Shown: positions 1 through 9,411, counted from the stretch's first letter. The stretch is 64,000 bases of DNA from Planctomycetota bacterium (GCA_014381825.1 JACNKX010000106.1:116325-180324); one strand, 5' to 3'. The notes: a model not told the origin generated them from the sequence alone. Program-made: numbers and translations.

Positions 1-1
1 T

Positions 2-1939
2 CTGGGAACCGTGTATTTACGCGCAAACACGTCGGATTTGAGGGCACGCTTTGTCGAATTTGCGAAGATCGTCGGCTTCGTTTTCGCACTCGCAATGTTA
101 GTCGTTTTGTTCCTCGCGATTCGACTTCAACGAGCAATCACGCGCCCGATCTTGGAATTGACGAATACCGCCGAGCAGATATCGATCAACGCCGACTATA
201 CGATTCGCGTCGACGGCAATGCACAAGCGGAATTGAAGACACTTCAAGATGCGTTCAATCATATGTTGGACCGTGTCCAAACGAGTGAAGCGGCGATTCA
301 GACGGCGCAAAACCAACTCGAAGACCGTGTCATCGCCCGCACGCAAGAACTGTCAAAAGAGGTTCGAAGGCGGCAAGAGGCGCAGGTCGAGTTAGAAGCC
401 GCGAAGGAGGTCGCAGAAGCCGCCAATCAGGCGAAGACCGAGTTCCTGGCAAACATGAGCCACGAGATCCGCACACCCCTCAACGGAATCATGGGCTTCA
501 CGGAAGCGTTGATGAATGACGAATCCGACGTCAGCCTGGAGGACCGCAAAGATTACTTAGCGACGATTCACCGAAGCGGTTCTCATTTGGTTGAGTTGAT
601 CAACGATATCCTCGATGTCTCGAAAATCGAAGCCGGGAGATTTGAGCCGGAACGGATCTCCTGTTCGCCACATCAAATCATTTCCGATGTCGTAGCCGCC
701 TTGCGCGTTCAAGCAACAGAAAAGGGCTTGCAGCTGGATTATAAACTGGCATCATCTCTGCCTCAATCGATTCAAAGCGATCCACCGCGACTCCGGCAAC
801 TGCTTATGAACTTAGTCGGAAACGCGGTTAAGTTCACCGAGGTAGGAAGCATTCGCATTGTCGCAGGAATGTCGAACCAAGCCTCTAACCAGTTGCAAAT
901 CGAAGTTGCCGATACCGGCGTGGGGATTCCGCATGAGAAGCTGGAGGCAATTTTCGACCCGTTCAGCCAAGCCGATACTTCCGTCACTCGGCGATTTGGT
1001 GGAACGGGGCTAGGGCTGGCTATCAGTCGCAAAGTCACGGAAGCGTTAGGCGGGCGACTGACTGTGCATAGCGAAGTCGGTGCCGGAAGCGTATTCCGCG
1101 CGACAATCGATACTGGATGTGTCGCCGGTCAATCGCTGGTCGAGTCGGCGAACACGCCAACACCTACTACAAATGCCCCGGAAGCGAGCGATGTTCGGTT
1201 TGCCGGAAATCGAATCTTGATCGTCGACGATGGAGACACGAACCGAAAGCTAATTCAACTCGTCTTGCGACGCGCTGGTGCGGAAGCACTCACGGCCAAG
1301 GACGGCTTAGAAGCGATTCATGTAACCGAACAGAAACATCCTGAGTTGATTCTCATGGATATGCAGATGCCCGTGATGGACGGATACTCCTCGACACGAG
1401 AACTGCGAGCGAAAGGGCACACGCTGCCGATCATCGCGTTGACCGCACACGCGATGAAAGGCGACGAAGAGAAGTGCTTGGAAGCGGGCTGTTCCGGCTA
1501 TCTGACCAAACCCGTCGATTCGACGCTCCTGCTGGCAACGATTGCACGAGAACTAAAGACAATCACCGACGATACGGCCACAATTCCTGTGTTCGCGATC
1601 GATCAGCCGCAACCGAATGCGATCGATAGTATTTGCTCTTCGCTCCCGATGGATGACAAGGAATTTCGCGAAATCGTACTCGACTTCGTTGAACGTCTGC
1701 ATCAGAAGCTCGTGGAAATGAGAACCGTCCAAGCCAGCAGCGCCTTCCCACGGCTGGCACAGCTCGCGCATTGGCTGAAGGGTGCCGGTGGAACGGCGGG
1801 TTTTTCTCAGCTTATGGAACCAGCCGCAGCTCTTGAACTTGCTGCCCTTGAAGGCAGCAGCGCGAGTTGCAACACGCACCTCGCGACGCTCGAGCAAGTC
1901 GCCTCGCGAATCGTCGTGCCGAATGCAAATTCGTGCTAA
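2..1939 (+). CDS. Hybrid sensor histidine kinase (HAMP-HisKA-HATPase-REC-HPt), 5' end outside window
   Basis: This is the C-terminal part of a membrane-bound hybrid kinase that relays phosphate internally. The frame is open to the window edge and reads [13 protein letters not shown] before the first GTG at 11, which resembles the end of a periplasmic CHASE-type sensor, so the gene starts upstream. Counting from that GTG, a membrane segment (about 20-40) leads to a HAMP region, a HisKA box NMSHEIRTP with phospho-acceptor His151, an HATPase domain (N box NLVGNAVKF, then DTGVGIP and [10 protein letters not shown]), a receiver with acceptor Asp450 ([11 protein letters not shown]) and Lys in LTKPVD, and a C-terminal HPt domain with His587 ([13 protein letters not shown]). 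The full His-Asp-His set suggests phosphotransfer to a separate receiver protein. None is adjacent; the nearest receivers are more than 50 kb away. It is convergent with the next gene. Confidence 0.93.
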   Translation: MGTVYLRANTSDLRARFVEFAKIVGFVFALAMLVVLFLAIRLQRAITRPILELTNTAEQISINADYTIRVDGNAQAELKTLQDAFNHMLDRVQTSEAAIQTAQNQLEDRVIARTQELSKEVRRRQEAQVELEAAKEVAEAANQAKTEFLANMSHEIRTPLNGIMGFTEALMNDESDVSLEDRKDYLATIHRSGSHLVELINDILDVSKIEAGRFEPERISCSPHQIISDVVAALRVQATEKGLQLDYKLASSLPQSIQSDPPRLRQLLMNLVGNAVKFTEVGSIRIVAGMSNQASNQLQIEVADTGVGIPHEKLEAIFDPFSQADTSVTRRFGGTGLGLAISRKVTEALGGRLTVHSEVGAGSVFRATIDTGCVAGQSLVESANTPTPTTNAPEASDVRFAGNRILIVDDGDTNRKLIQLVLRRAGAEALTAKDGLEAIHVTEQKHPELILMDMQMPVMDGYSSTRELRAKGHTLPIIALTAHAMKGDEEKCLEAGCSGYLTKPVDSTLLLATIARELKTITDDTATIPVFAIDQPQPNAIDSICSSLPMDDKEFREIVLDFVERLHQKLVEMRTVQASSAFPRLAQLAHWLKGAGGTAGFSQLMEPAAALELAALEGSSASCNTHLATLEQVASRIVVPNANSC

Positions 1940-1993
1940 CAACCGATGCGTCCAAGTGGCATTATTACGTTCACCAGCCCTTGTTTTGACGTG

Positions 1994-3736
1994 CTAATCC
2001 CACCACCATCTCCCACCGGACGTCGGTGGTGCAGCGGCGCGTCGATCACCGTCGAGTTGGCCATTCGGGTCATGCTTTATCGGATGCAATTGCAACTCGC
2101 TCTGGGTGTCGACCGAGACACCCCCACTAACACCGACAACAAGGTGTTTACGGTCGATAACTCGGTGATTCATTACCGTTTCCACCGTTCGCGGAGTGGC
2201 GCTCACTTTCAATCCGTACCGTGACACATCGAGCAAATGAGCCATCTCCCAATCCACTTGGCCAGGCAAATCCTGCGACTTGAGAACTGCAGCGACTAGC
2301 GCAAGATCGAAGATGTTGCGCAGCTCGGCGTAGATCGGATACTTCTTCGATAAGCCAGCGAAGTGCTTTGTAAAGCTCTGCGCGAACTGGCTGTTCAAGG
2401 CGTCAGATCCGCCGGTGTGAACGCGTTCGCCGCGTTCGGTTAACAGCTCGTTCTCGCTCAGCACTTTGACGGCAGAACCGTGAATCGAGAACGCGTCAGC
2501 AGATTTCGTCGTGCGCACCGAATCGTAATTCATCGTGAACCACCATCGCAGAACGGTCGTGGCCGGCGGCGCGCCGCCTTCAGGAACCTCGATGCTGTCG
2601 AGGTAACTAGTTACACCCAGCGTCCCTGGCTCCAAACCCATACCGACAAGCTTCATCCGGTAGTCGGCTTCGACGAGGACTTGCGCAGCTCGCGTTCGCG
2701 CATTGATTCCGAACACGACAATGTCTTGTCTTCCAAGACGCGTACGAATTCCCTTCAACCAATCGTCACGTTGATGCGGCTTCAGCGACGTCTTGGCGGA
2801 CTCACTCAAAAAACTTTGAACACTCGCAAGATTATCTTTCGTTGGTGTGATCGAGCATCCGAATCGTCCATCGCCTCCGTATGCATTACGAAGTGCAACG
2901 ACGAAATCATCAAGCTGCAAGACCGGCACTCCTTCGGTCGTACTAACCGTCCGTCCTTCGACGTCAGACGTCCAGTCGCCTGCCGGACCAGCAATCACCA
3001 CATCGCGGCTTTCAGGAAAAACGAAGACATACTTCACACTCTGCAACCCGGCAAGATTCAACATGGAATCGTCAGGCCGTCGACCAGCAGCCCAAAGGAC
3101 CTGCAGCTCGCGTTCGAGTTTTGTCAGCGAGACCTTACGCAGGGTGGACGATCGACGAATGTCGTGCAGACTCGTAGCAGTTTTCGCACGTTCACGAGTC
3201 GCCGACAAAGCACTTGCCGCCGCATCATCGACGGCGACGCGTTTCATCAGACCGCTCGCATCAACAAACACTCCGCCAGGGAAAGACTCGACAGCTCCTG
3301 GACCACCAACCGTATCCCAGCTATCGGGCGAGATCGTCGATTCGATCAACTCGATGAGAGAATCAAAGTCCGCCAATGCCGCTCCGCCTCGCGAAGGGGC
3401 ACCACCAGCTGGTACTCGCATCAGCTCGCCGAATGCTTCAGCGCGTTGGCTGTCAGTTTCTATGGAGAAGGCATTGCCAAGCGATGCCCGAAACATTCCA
3501 GCCGCCGCTTGTGCGGCAATGATTGGTCGCGACAAAACGTCTCGTTGCTGAGGCGAATTGGCCCTCGCTGCGAGATCTAGGGCGGGACCAAACTCGCCAG
3601 CGGCAAGATGGGCACGAATCGACGTTGCAGCACCGGACTCTTGCGCAGCAGAGGGCGGAGATTGTAGGGTCGCGCATGCGGCGAATGCAATAATAGCAAG
3701 ACCGCGCGAGACGCGGAACGAAGAAAACAACAACAC
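1994..3736 (-). CDS. Exported DUF1598-type protein
   Basis: A 580-residue secreted protein of unknown function that I assign to the planctomycete DUF1598 family from its pattern: GVFVDASGLMKRV, a LRKVSLTKLERE segment, LNLAGLQSVKYVFVFPE, LQLDDFVVALRNAYGG and a GCSITPT stretch. The N-terminus is a signal peptide (hydrophobic LAIIAFAACATL, then PPSAAQ). An in-frame GTG at 3787 is possible, but a GTG at 3736 lies 6 bases behind a perfect AGGAGG, so I start there. The protein ends in a Trp-rich GGRWWWD. Long open frames on the opposite strand (2480-3580) have no recognisable protein content. It is divergent from the TIM-barrel operon. The family call is from memory of its motifs; the biochemical role is unknown. 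Confidence 0.8.
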   Translation of the reverse strand: MLLFSSFRVSRGLAIIAFAACATLQSPPSAAQESGAATSIRAHLAAGEFGPALDLAARANSPQQRDVLSRPIIAAQAAAGMFRASLGNAFSIETDSQRAEAFGELMRVPAGGAPSRGGAALADFDSLIELIESTISPDSWDTVGGPGAVESFPGGVFVDASGLMKRVAVDDAAASALSATRERAKTATSLHDIRRSSTLRKVSLTKLERELQVLWAAGRRPDDSMLNLAGLQSVKYVFVFPESRDVVIAGPAGDWTSDVEGRTVSTTEGVPVLQLDDFVVALRNAYGGDGRFGCSITPTKDNLASVQSFLSESAKTSLKPHQRDDWLKGIRTRLGRQDIVVFGINARTRAAQVLVEADYRMKLVGMGLEPGTLGVTSYLDSIEVPEGGAPPATTVLRWWFTMNYDSVRTTKSADAFSIHGSAVKVLSENELLTERGERVHTGGSDALNSQFAQSFTKHFAGLSKKYPIYAELRNIFDLALVAAVLKSQDLPGQVDWEMAHLLDVSRYGLKVSATPRTVETVMNHRVIDRKHLVVGVSGGVSVDTQSELQLHPIKHDPNGQLDGDRRAAAPPTSGGRWWWD

Positions 3737-3742
3737 TAGAAG

Positions 3743-3748
3743 CCTCCT
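3743..3748 (-). promoter_or_regulatory. Shine-Dalgarno site that sets the DUF1598 start
   Basis: Reading on the minus strand, AGGAGG is followed by CTTCTA and then GTG at 3736. The consensus match and 6-base spacing favour this GTG over the GTG 51 bases upstream. Confidence 0.7.
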
Positions 3749-3975
3749 TGGCCGAGTGAGGCCATCGAGACCAAATCCCCTGAACACCAGTTAGCGTCGC
3801 ACATTCGACGCGGTTTGACAAGCGTTTTTTCGGCAGACGACGACAGATGTTCGATAGACACATCGATTCCCAGGGCTGCCCTACCCTGCAGCGTCTTCTC
3901 GGTCGTCACTATGCAAGCTAAACTGATTCGTTTGAGTTTCCACGAAATTACCAGCAGGCACGAGCCAGATCCCCT

Positions 3976-4836
3976 ATGAAGCTCGCTTTTAGTAGCAACG
4001 CCTACATGCACTTCTCGATCGAGGACACAATCCGCAAGATCGGGGAGCTCGGATACACGGGGATCGAAATCCTCGCAGATGTGCCGCACGCTTGGCCGTC
4101 GTTCTTACTTGAAGAACGGAAGCAGTCGATTCGAGACCAGCTCGAAAAGCACAACCTGCAAATCGCCAACATCAACGCCTTCATGATGAATGCGGTGAAT
4201 GATCCGCGACAACCCTATTGGCACCCGGGATGGACAGATCCCGATCCGCACTACCGTGCGATTCGACGGGAGCATACCAAACGTTCGCTCCAGCTCGCTA
4301 AAGAAATTGGCGCGCCTAATGTAACCACGGAGCCGGGAGGCCTGTTGACCACCGAGCAATCTTGGGCCGATGCGGCAAAGATCTTCTACGACGAAATCAT
4401 GCCGTGCGTCGAACTCGCCGAGCAGCTGGAAGTCCTACTATTAATCGAGCCCGAACCTGAACTCATGATCGAGAAGTTCGACGAATACTTAGACTTCGCA
4501 GGCCGTATCGAATCGCCCTGGGTCGGCTTGAATTTTGACGTCGGGCATGCGTACTGTGTCAGCGAAGATCCGCAGGACTGGATCGAGAAGATGGCGCCGT
4601 ACACGAAGCACTACCATTTCGAGGACATTGCCTCGACCCGAGTTCATAAGCACTTGATTCCAGGACACGGGGCGATCGATTTCAAAGCAACGCTTCAGGC
4701 GATCGAAAAGACAGGATACGATGGCTGGATCACCGTCGAGTTATACCCGTACATCGACAATCCCGACGAAGCCGCTCGCGAAGCACGCGAGTATTTGACG
4801 GCTGCGATGAATGACCTGGGTATCTCTGTCGAGTAG
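3976..4836 (+). CDS. Sugar phosphate isomerase/epimerase-like TIM barrel (AP endonuclease 2 fold)
   Basis: A 286-residue cytoplasmic TIM-barrel protein of the xylose-isomerase-like/AP-endonuclease-2 superfamily. It opens with MKLAFSSNAYMHF and IRKIGELGYTGIEI, and carries the metal-site signatures LLIEPEPE, LNFDVGH, KHYHFEDIA and WITVELYPY, which supply the usual Glu/Asp/His/Glu ligands. A GHGAIDF loop precedes the last strand. It is the first gene of a tight forward operon: the UbiA-like gene starts 23 bases after its stop, and a second protein of the same fold follows. In ebo-type clusters a TIM-barrel protein (EboE) accompanies a UbiA-like protein (EboC), so a role in making or moving a prenylated or small metabolite is plausible, but the substrate cannot be read from the sequence. 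Confidence 0.85.
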   Translation: MKLAFSSNAYMHFSIEDTIRKIGELGYTGIEILADVPHAWPSFLLEERKQSIRDQLEKHNLQIANINAFMMNAVNDPRQPYWHPGWTDPDPHYRAIRREHTKRSLQLAKEIGAPNVTTEPGGLLTTEQSWADAAKIFYDEIMPCVELAEQLEVLLLIEPEPELMIEKFDEYLDFAGRIESPWVGLNFDVGHAYCVSEDPQDWIEKMAPYTKHYHFEDIASTRVHKHLIPGHGAIDFKATLQAIEKTGYDGWITVELYPYIDNPDEAAREAREYLTAAMNDLGISVE

Positions 4837-4859
4837 AAACTTTGCCGAGTAATAGTGAG

Positions 4860-5843
4860 ATGAGCGGCGAGAACGAAGACAAGTCCGCAGTTCCCTCCAA
4901 GCTGCTCGCATACCTGCAACTATTTCGCGCACCAAATGTCTTTACTGCCATCGCGGACGTAGCGATGGGATTTGTATTCGTTGCCGGATCTCTTGAGCCG
5001 ATCAGCGGCTTTATCTGCTTGGCTGCTGCCTCCTGCCTGCTTTACACGGCTGGCATGGTTTTGAACGACGTCTATGACTTTGAAGTCGACACGAAAGAGC
5101 GGCCTTCGCGACCCTTGCCGTCTGGGAGGATTTCGCGAGGCCACGCACAGTTGCTTGGTTATGGATTGCTCGCCGCCGGTGTGCTGCTCGCATCGTGCGT
5201 CAATCTGATTAGCACCGTAGAAGCGTCCATCGTTTGGCGAAGCGGTGCGGTCGCACTGCTCCTAGCGGCATGCGTCATTGCTTACGACAAAACTCTAAAG
5301 AAGACGCCCCTCGGACCGTTCGCTATGGGAGCGTGCCGATTCTTCAATGTGTTGCTCGGAATGAGCCTTGCCGGAGCGGGGAATATCACACCGCTTGCAT
5401 TCGACGCCAGTCACCTTGCCGTTGCTGGAGGAATCGGAGTTTACATTGTCGGAGTGACCTGGTTTGCCAGAACCGAAGCCAAGGACAGCAGTCGATTACT
5501 ACTTATGTTCGGAGTCGGTTTAATGGCGACCGGCGTCATGATGTTGGCGTTTTTTCCAAGCTTTGCAACTCCCGAGTTGGCGGCGCGTTTCCGTATCGAA
5601 CCAACCTTTGTTTGGCCGATGGCTCTGTTTCTTCTGACGGTGTCGATATTGCGGCGCTGTCTAAGTGCCGTCGCCAATCCAACTCCACAACAAGTTCAAG
5701 CAGCGGTCAAACTGAGCATCATGTCGCTCATTGTCTTGGACGCATCAGTCGCATTGTTGATCGCAGACTGGCCATACGCCGTTGGCATCCTGGCCCTAAT
5801 AGTGCCAACGCTGCTAATTGGTAAGTGGATTTACTCGACGTAG
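4860..5843 (+). CDS. UbiA-like prenyltransferase, EboC-like
   Basis: A polytopic membrane protein of 327 residues in the UbiA superfamily. The first aspartate-rich motif is present as NDVYDFEVD, followed by ERPSRPLPSGRIS; the second region reads AYDKTLKKTPLGPFAMGACR, a form weaker in aspartate than canonical UbiA enzymes. The N-terminus LAYLQLFRAPNVFTA and this second region resemble the EboC branch more than quinone prenyltransferases. About eight or nine hydrophobic segments are visible. An upstream TTG at 4842 is in frame, but ATG 4860 behind AGTGAG is more likely. The stop lies 16 bases before the start of the second TIM-barrel gene. Lipid substrate is unknown. Confidence 0.85.
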   Translation: MSGENEDKSAVPSKLLAYLQLFRAPNVFTAIADVAMGFVFVAGSLEPISGFICLAAASCLLYTAGMVLNDVYDFEVDTKERPSRPLPSGRISRGHAQLLGYGLLAAGVLLASCVNLISTVEASIVWRSGAVALLLAACVIAYDKTLKKTPLGPFAMGACRFFNVLLGMSLAGAGNITPLAFDASHLAVAGGIGVYIVGVTWFARTEAKDSSRLLLMFGVGLMATGVMMLAFFPSFATPELAARFRIEPTFVWPMALFLLTVSILRRCLSAVANPTPQQVQAAVKLSIMSLIVLDASVALLIADWPYAVGILALIVPTLLIGKWIYST

Positions 5844-5859
5844 GGTGGGCAATTTTACG

Positions 5860-6708
5860 ATGTTGCTTGGCTACAACACGAATGGCTTTGCCCACCACGA
5901 CTTGCTTGAGGCAATCGAGATTGTGGCCGAGATCGGCTACCAGAGCGTTGCGATCACGCTCGATCACCAATCGCTGAATCCGTACTCGGAGGAGCTTCCG
6001 AGCCAGCTCTTGCGCGTTGCAGACTGTTTGCGACAACACAAGATGCGATCCGTCATCGAAACCGGTGCGAGGTATCTGCTGGATCCGCGCACGAAACATG
6101 AACCGACACTATTAACGGCCGATGGAAAAGATCGAGAGAAACGGATCGGATTCCTGAAGCGAGCTATAGACATCGCGGCGGCCCTGGAAAGTGATTGCGT
6201 TTCCCTTTGGTCGGGCATCCTTCGTGACAATATCTCCAACGACCAAGCGATGGAGCGACTCGTGAATGGACTAGAGCCGGTCTTGCAGCACGCCCTGAAC
6301 TTGGGCGTGGCGGTCGGTTTCGAGCCCGAGCCAGGAATGTTTATCGATACAATGGAGAGTTTCGAACGGCTCTGCAGCCGAATTGATTGCGACGCCTTTC
6401 AAATGACACTCGATGTGGGGCATCTACACTGCCTCGGGGAAACGCCGATCGAAGAGTACGTGCGTCGATGGCGTGGACAAATCGTCAACGTCCACATCGA
6501 GGACATGCGAGCTGGTGTTCACGATCACTTAATGTTCGGCGAAGGCGAAATGGACTTTCATCCAGTCTTAAAAGCCTTCCACGAAATCGGTTATTCGGGC
6601 GGCTTGCACGTCGAACTAAGTCGCCACAGCCACGATGCGCCGTTGACCGCTCGACGGGCGTTCGAGTTTCTTTCTTCTATCGTTTCGAGTCTCGATGTAT
6701 CAGGTTGA
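5860..6708 (+). CDS. Second TIM-barrel sugar phosphate isomerase/epimerase-like protein
   Basis: A 282-residue protein of the same fold as the one at 3976 but clearly diverged. It starts MLLGYNTNGFAHHDLLEAIE and has VGFEPEPG, MTLDVGHLHCLG, IVNVHIEDM and GLHVELSRHSHDA, the same Glu/Asp/His/Glu metal positions. An in-frame ATG at 5818 would overlap the prenyltransferase gene by 26 bases; ATG 5860, shortly after GGGTGGGC, fits the conserved N-terminus, so I chose it. Two such proteins bracketing a UbiA-like enzyme suggests that they act on related intermediates. CinA follows 8 bases after its stop. Confidence 0.85.
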   Translation: MLLGYNTNGFAHHDLLEAIEIVAEIGYQSVAITLDHQSLNPYSEELPSQLLRVADCLRQHKMRSVIETGARYLLDPRTKHEPTLLTADGKDREKRIGFLKRAIDIAAALESDCVSLWSGILRDNISNDQAMERLVNGLEPVLQHALNLGVAVGFEPEPGMFIDTMESFERLCSRIDCDAFQMTLDVGHLHCLGETPIEEYVRRWRGQIVNVHIEDMRAGVHDHLMFGEGEMDFHPVLKAFHEIGYSGGLHVELSRHSHDAPLTARRAFEFLSSIVSSLDVSG

Positions 6709-6716
6709 AACAACAC

Positions 6717-7964
6717 ATGCATGCAGAAGTCATTTCGATCGGTGACGAACTGACCAGTGGTCAACGGCTGGACACGAACACTCAGTGGCTCAGCGAGCGA
6801 CTCGGCGAGTTGGGAATCCACACGCTGTATCATTCAACCGTCGGCGACGATCTCGCTGCCAACGTCCGTGTATTCCGTGAAGCCATCGATCGATCCGACA
6901 TCATCGTTTGTACCGGTGGGCTCGGGCCAACCGCGGATGATCTCACCCGCCAGGCCATCGCGGAGACAATCGAAGTCGATTTGGTCCTTGACGACTCGGC
7001 ACTCGCACACATTCGGGCACTGTTTGCGCGAAGGAAACGCGAGATGCCTGAGCGGAACACGATTCAGGCGATGTTCCCGGCGGGCAGCCTCGCAATTCCG
7101 AATCCGCACGGTACGGCTCCTGGCATCGACCTGACTTGCGATCGTGATGGCCGGACTGGGTCTCGACTGTTCGCGCTCCCAGGAGTTCCCGCAGAGATGC
7201 GAGAAATGTGGGAGCAAACCGTTGGGCCTGCGCTTCAGAAAATGGCCGGTAGTGCCCGGGTGATTCGCCACCAGCGGATCAAATGCTTTGGCGTCGGCGA
7301 GAGCGATCTGGAACAAATGCTACCAGATGTTATTGCACGCGGTCGACAACCTTCCGTCGGCATTACGGTTCATAAAGCAACGATCACGCTGCGGATCACT
7401 GCCAAGGCGGAGAGCGAAGTCGCTTGTTTCGAGTCGATGGAACCCACGATCGCAACGATCCGCGATTGCCTTGGGTCGCTGATCTTTGGCGAACACGACG
7501 ACGAACTCCAGCATGCCGTCATCGACTTACTCAAATCGCGATCAGAAAGACTCGCGACGATCGAATGGGGATCGGGCGGGTTGCTCGCCGAATGGCTGTC
7601 GGATGTTGATCACGAAAGTCACGTGTACCGTGGCGGCATCGTTGTTCGTGATGCCGAAGCGTTGGCTGCGACACTTCGTGGAACGGCACATAACCACGAT
7701 GGGGCGGGCGATGTATCTGCGATCCACGACATGGCAGGCCACGTACGGAATCGGTTTGCCGCCGACTACGGGCTGGCTCTCGGCGCATTCCCGAGCAGCG
7801 ACACGGTGGATCGCGAAGCGGGAGAGTTACACTTCGCGCTCGCGACACCAGCGAACGTACTGACGAAGACAGTGCCATTCACGGGCCATCCCGATATCCT
7901 GAAGGAACGCGCGGTCAAGCAAGCTTTGAACTTTCTCCGGATTACGCTGTTGCAACAGACCTAG
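6717..7964 (+). CDS. cinA: CinA-family protein with degenerate amidase domain
   Basis: A 415-residue CinA-type protein. The N-terminal MoCF/COG1058 domain (residues 1 to about 170) is well kept: EVISIGDELTSGQRLDTNT, CTGGLGPTADDLT and FALPGVPAEM, as expected for the ADP-ribose pyrophosphatase half. The C-terminal domain (about 260-415) aligns in position with the nicotinamide-nucleotide amidase PncC, but its usual ESCTGG catalytic motif reads EWGSGGLLA and the later TGIAGP-like motif reads LGAFPSSD. The nucleophile serine position is therefore Trp, and amidase activity is doubtful. I start at ATG 6717, giving MHAEVIS; the frame is open further upstream but that part overlaps the previous gene and has no family similarity. 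Last gene of the operon begun at 3976. Confidence 0.88.
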   Translation: MHAEVISIGDELTSGQRLDTNTQWLSERLGELGIHTLYHSTVGDDLAANVRVFREAIDRSDIIVCTGGLGPTADDLTRQAIAETIEVDLVLDDSALAHIRALFARRKREMPERNTIQAMFPAGSLAIPNPHGTAPGIDLTCDRDGRTGSRLFALPGVPAEMREMWEQTVGPALQKMAGSARVIRHQRIKCFGVGESDLEQMLPDVIARGRQPSVGITVHKATITLRITAKAESEVACFESMEPTIATIRDCLGSLIFGEHDDELQHAVIDLLKSRSERLATIEWGSGGLLAEWLSDVDHESHVYRGGIVVRDAEALAATLRGTAHNHDGAGDVSAIHDMAGHVRNRFAADYGLALGAFPSSDTVDREAGELHFALATPANVLTKTVPFTGHPDILKERAVKQALNFLRITLLQQT

Positions 7965-7999
7965 TAGGACCCGCAAGTGGTTATGTCCAAAGCAATTAG

Positions 8000-8079
8000 G
8001 TTGACGCGTTAACAAATCTCAGTTATCTTACCGATAAGTATCGGTGTCAGTTGATGCGTTATCAAATCCCAAGTAAGTT
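8000..8079 (+). promoter_or_regulatory. Tandem promoter-like repeats flanking a palindrome, upstream of DUF1501
   Basis: Two similar 26-base stretches start at 8000 and 8050, exactly 50 bases apart. The first contains TTGACG (8001-8006), a 17-base gap and TATCTT (8024-8029), a good sigma-70-like pair; the second has TTGATG (8051-8056), 17 bases and TAAGTT (8074-8079). Between them ACCGATA-AG-TATCGGT (8030-8045) is a perfect 7-base inverted repeat placed where the first promoter would start transcription, which suggests an operator. The downstream ATG is at 8083, so only the first promoter gives a leader with a ribosome site. Inference from sequence alone. Confidence 0.45.
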
Positions 8080-8082
8080 GCC

Positions 8083-9408
8083 ATGCTCAAGGTTAATGGG
8101 AGGGCATTCACGTGTTGCGACGGGATCAGCCGTCGTAGTGCTTTGCGAGTTGGATTCCTCGGTCTCGGCGGGCTATCGCTCCCAAATCTACTTGCTCGGC
8201 GAGCCGCTGCTGCCGCTGCCGGACGACCACTTCGCAAGACATCCGTCATCTTTGTCGAGTTGGCCGGAGGCCCTTCACACTTCGAGACCTACGATCCGAA
8301 ACCTAATTCGCCTTCCGAGTACCGAGGTCCGCTGCAACCGATCAACACAAAGCTGTCCGGCGTACAGTTCAGCGAGTTGATGAGCGAACAAGCTAAGATC
8401 GCCGACAAGCTCGCGATCATCCGCTCGATTCATCACGACTCGTCAAGTCACAGCACATCGAGCCATTTAACACAGACCGGGTATTATCTTAGCGATCGCC
8501 AGAATCGTGAAAACGAAATGCCTTGCGTCGGTTCGGTCGTATCAAAGTTAATTGGCTCGCATTCACAGGGGATCCCCGCGTACGTCGCGTTACAGCGTTC
8601 AATGCGATATGGCCGAGCCGCTTACTTTGGCAAGGCATTGAATCCATTTGAGGTGACAAGCGATCCCAATGCCAGCAATTATCGGGTGAACAATCTCGGT
8701 CTCGTGCGTGGCCTCGACACGGAACGAGTATCCGAGCGTAAGTACTTGGTTGATCGATTCGACGAAGCGAAAGAGTTGCTCGACACAAGCGGCGTTACCG
8801 ATGCCGTAGATCGTTTCGCGGTCGAAGCGTTTGACATGGTAACCAGCGGAAAGGCACAAAAGGCCTTCGACATCAGCCAGGAGTCGGACGCTATTCGCGA
8901 CCGGTACGGTCGCAATAGAACAGGCCAAGAATTTCTTCTCGCCCGGCGATTGATCGAAGCAGGCGTCACCTTTGTTTCAACTCGCGTCAGTAGCTGGGAT
9001 GATCACAACGGCATCGCGAAACGCATGCAGGCCAAGGGCCCATCCTACGATCAAGCACTCGCAGCACTGGTCACCGACCTGCACGAGCGGGAGATGGATC
9101 GAGACGTACTCGTGATCGCGATGGGCGAATTTGGTCGAACACCGAAAGTAAATCGCAATGCGGGTCGCGATCATTGGGGCGCAGCGATGAGCGTTCTGCT
9201 CGCGGGTGGCGGCCTCAACGTTGGCCAGATTGTCGGCAGCTCGACTCCGAAGGGGGAGATGCCGCAGGACAACCCGTATCGCCCCGAAAATGTTCTCGCA
9301 ATGGTCTACCGCCATTTGGGCATTCAGTCCGATCGGACTTTTCTCGATCTGAGTGGTCGCCCGAGGTACTTGCTTGAAGAGCGCGGTCTGATCAACGAGT
9401 TGCTCTGA
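8083..9408 (+). CDS. DUF1501 protein, Tat-exported, sulfatase/phosphatase-like fold
   Basis: A 441-residue member of DUF1501, a family abundant in planctomycetes and related to the alkaline phosphatase/sulfatase superfamily. The N-terminus has a twin-arginine signal (SRRSALRVGFLGLGGLSLP), so export as a folded protein is expected. Core motifs are VIFVELAGGPSHFETYDPKP near residue 55, RSIHHDSSSHSTSSH, VIAMGEFGRTPKVN and GRDHWGAAMSVLLAGGGL, with Asp/His residues suited to binding metal. It stands alone behind the tandem promoter region and is convergent with the BBP7 genes only 3 bases away. Members often occur beside DUF1549/DUF1553 proteins; here that operon lies about 2.5 kb further on and in the opposite orientation. 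Substrate unknown. Confidence 0.9.
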   Translation: MLKVNGRAFTCCDGISRRSALRVGFLGLGGLSLPNLLARRAAAAAAGRPLRKTSVIFVELAGGPSHFETYDPKPNSPSEYRGPLQPINTKLSGVQFSELMSEQAKIADKLAIIRSIHHDSSSHSTSSHLTQTGYYLSDRQNRENEMPCVGSVVSKLIGSHSQGIPAYVALQRSMRYGRAAYFGKALNPFEVTSDPNASNYRVNNLGLVRGLDTERVSERKYLVDRFDEAKELLDTSGVTDAVDRFAVEAFDMVTSGKAQKAFDISQESDAIRDRYGRNRTGQEFLLARRLIEAGVTFVSTRVSSWDDHNGIAKRMQAKGPSYDQALAALVTDLHEREMDRDVLVIAMGEFGRTPKVNRNAGRDHWGAAMSVLLAGGGLNVGQIVGSSTPKGEMPQDNPYRPENVLAMVYRHLGIQSDRTFLDLSGRPRYLLEERGLINELL

Positions 9409-9411
9409 CCT

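Noticed and set aside
2480..3580. A 366-codon open frame opposite the DUF1598 gene
   Set aside because: It lies entirely antisense to a gene with signal peptide and family motifs, and its sequence is Arg/Ser-rich with no domain, as expected for a shadow frame.
6387..6716. 110-codon N-terminal extension of CinA
   Set aside because: It overlaps the second TIM-barrel gene, has no similarity to CinA and the family start MHAEVIS is at 6717.
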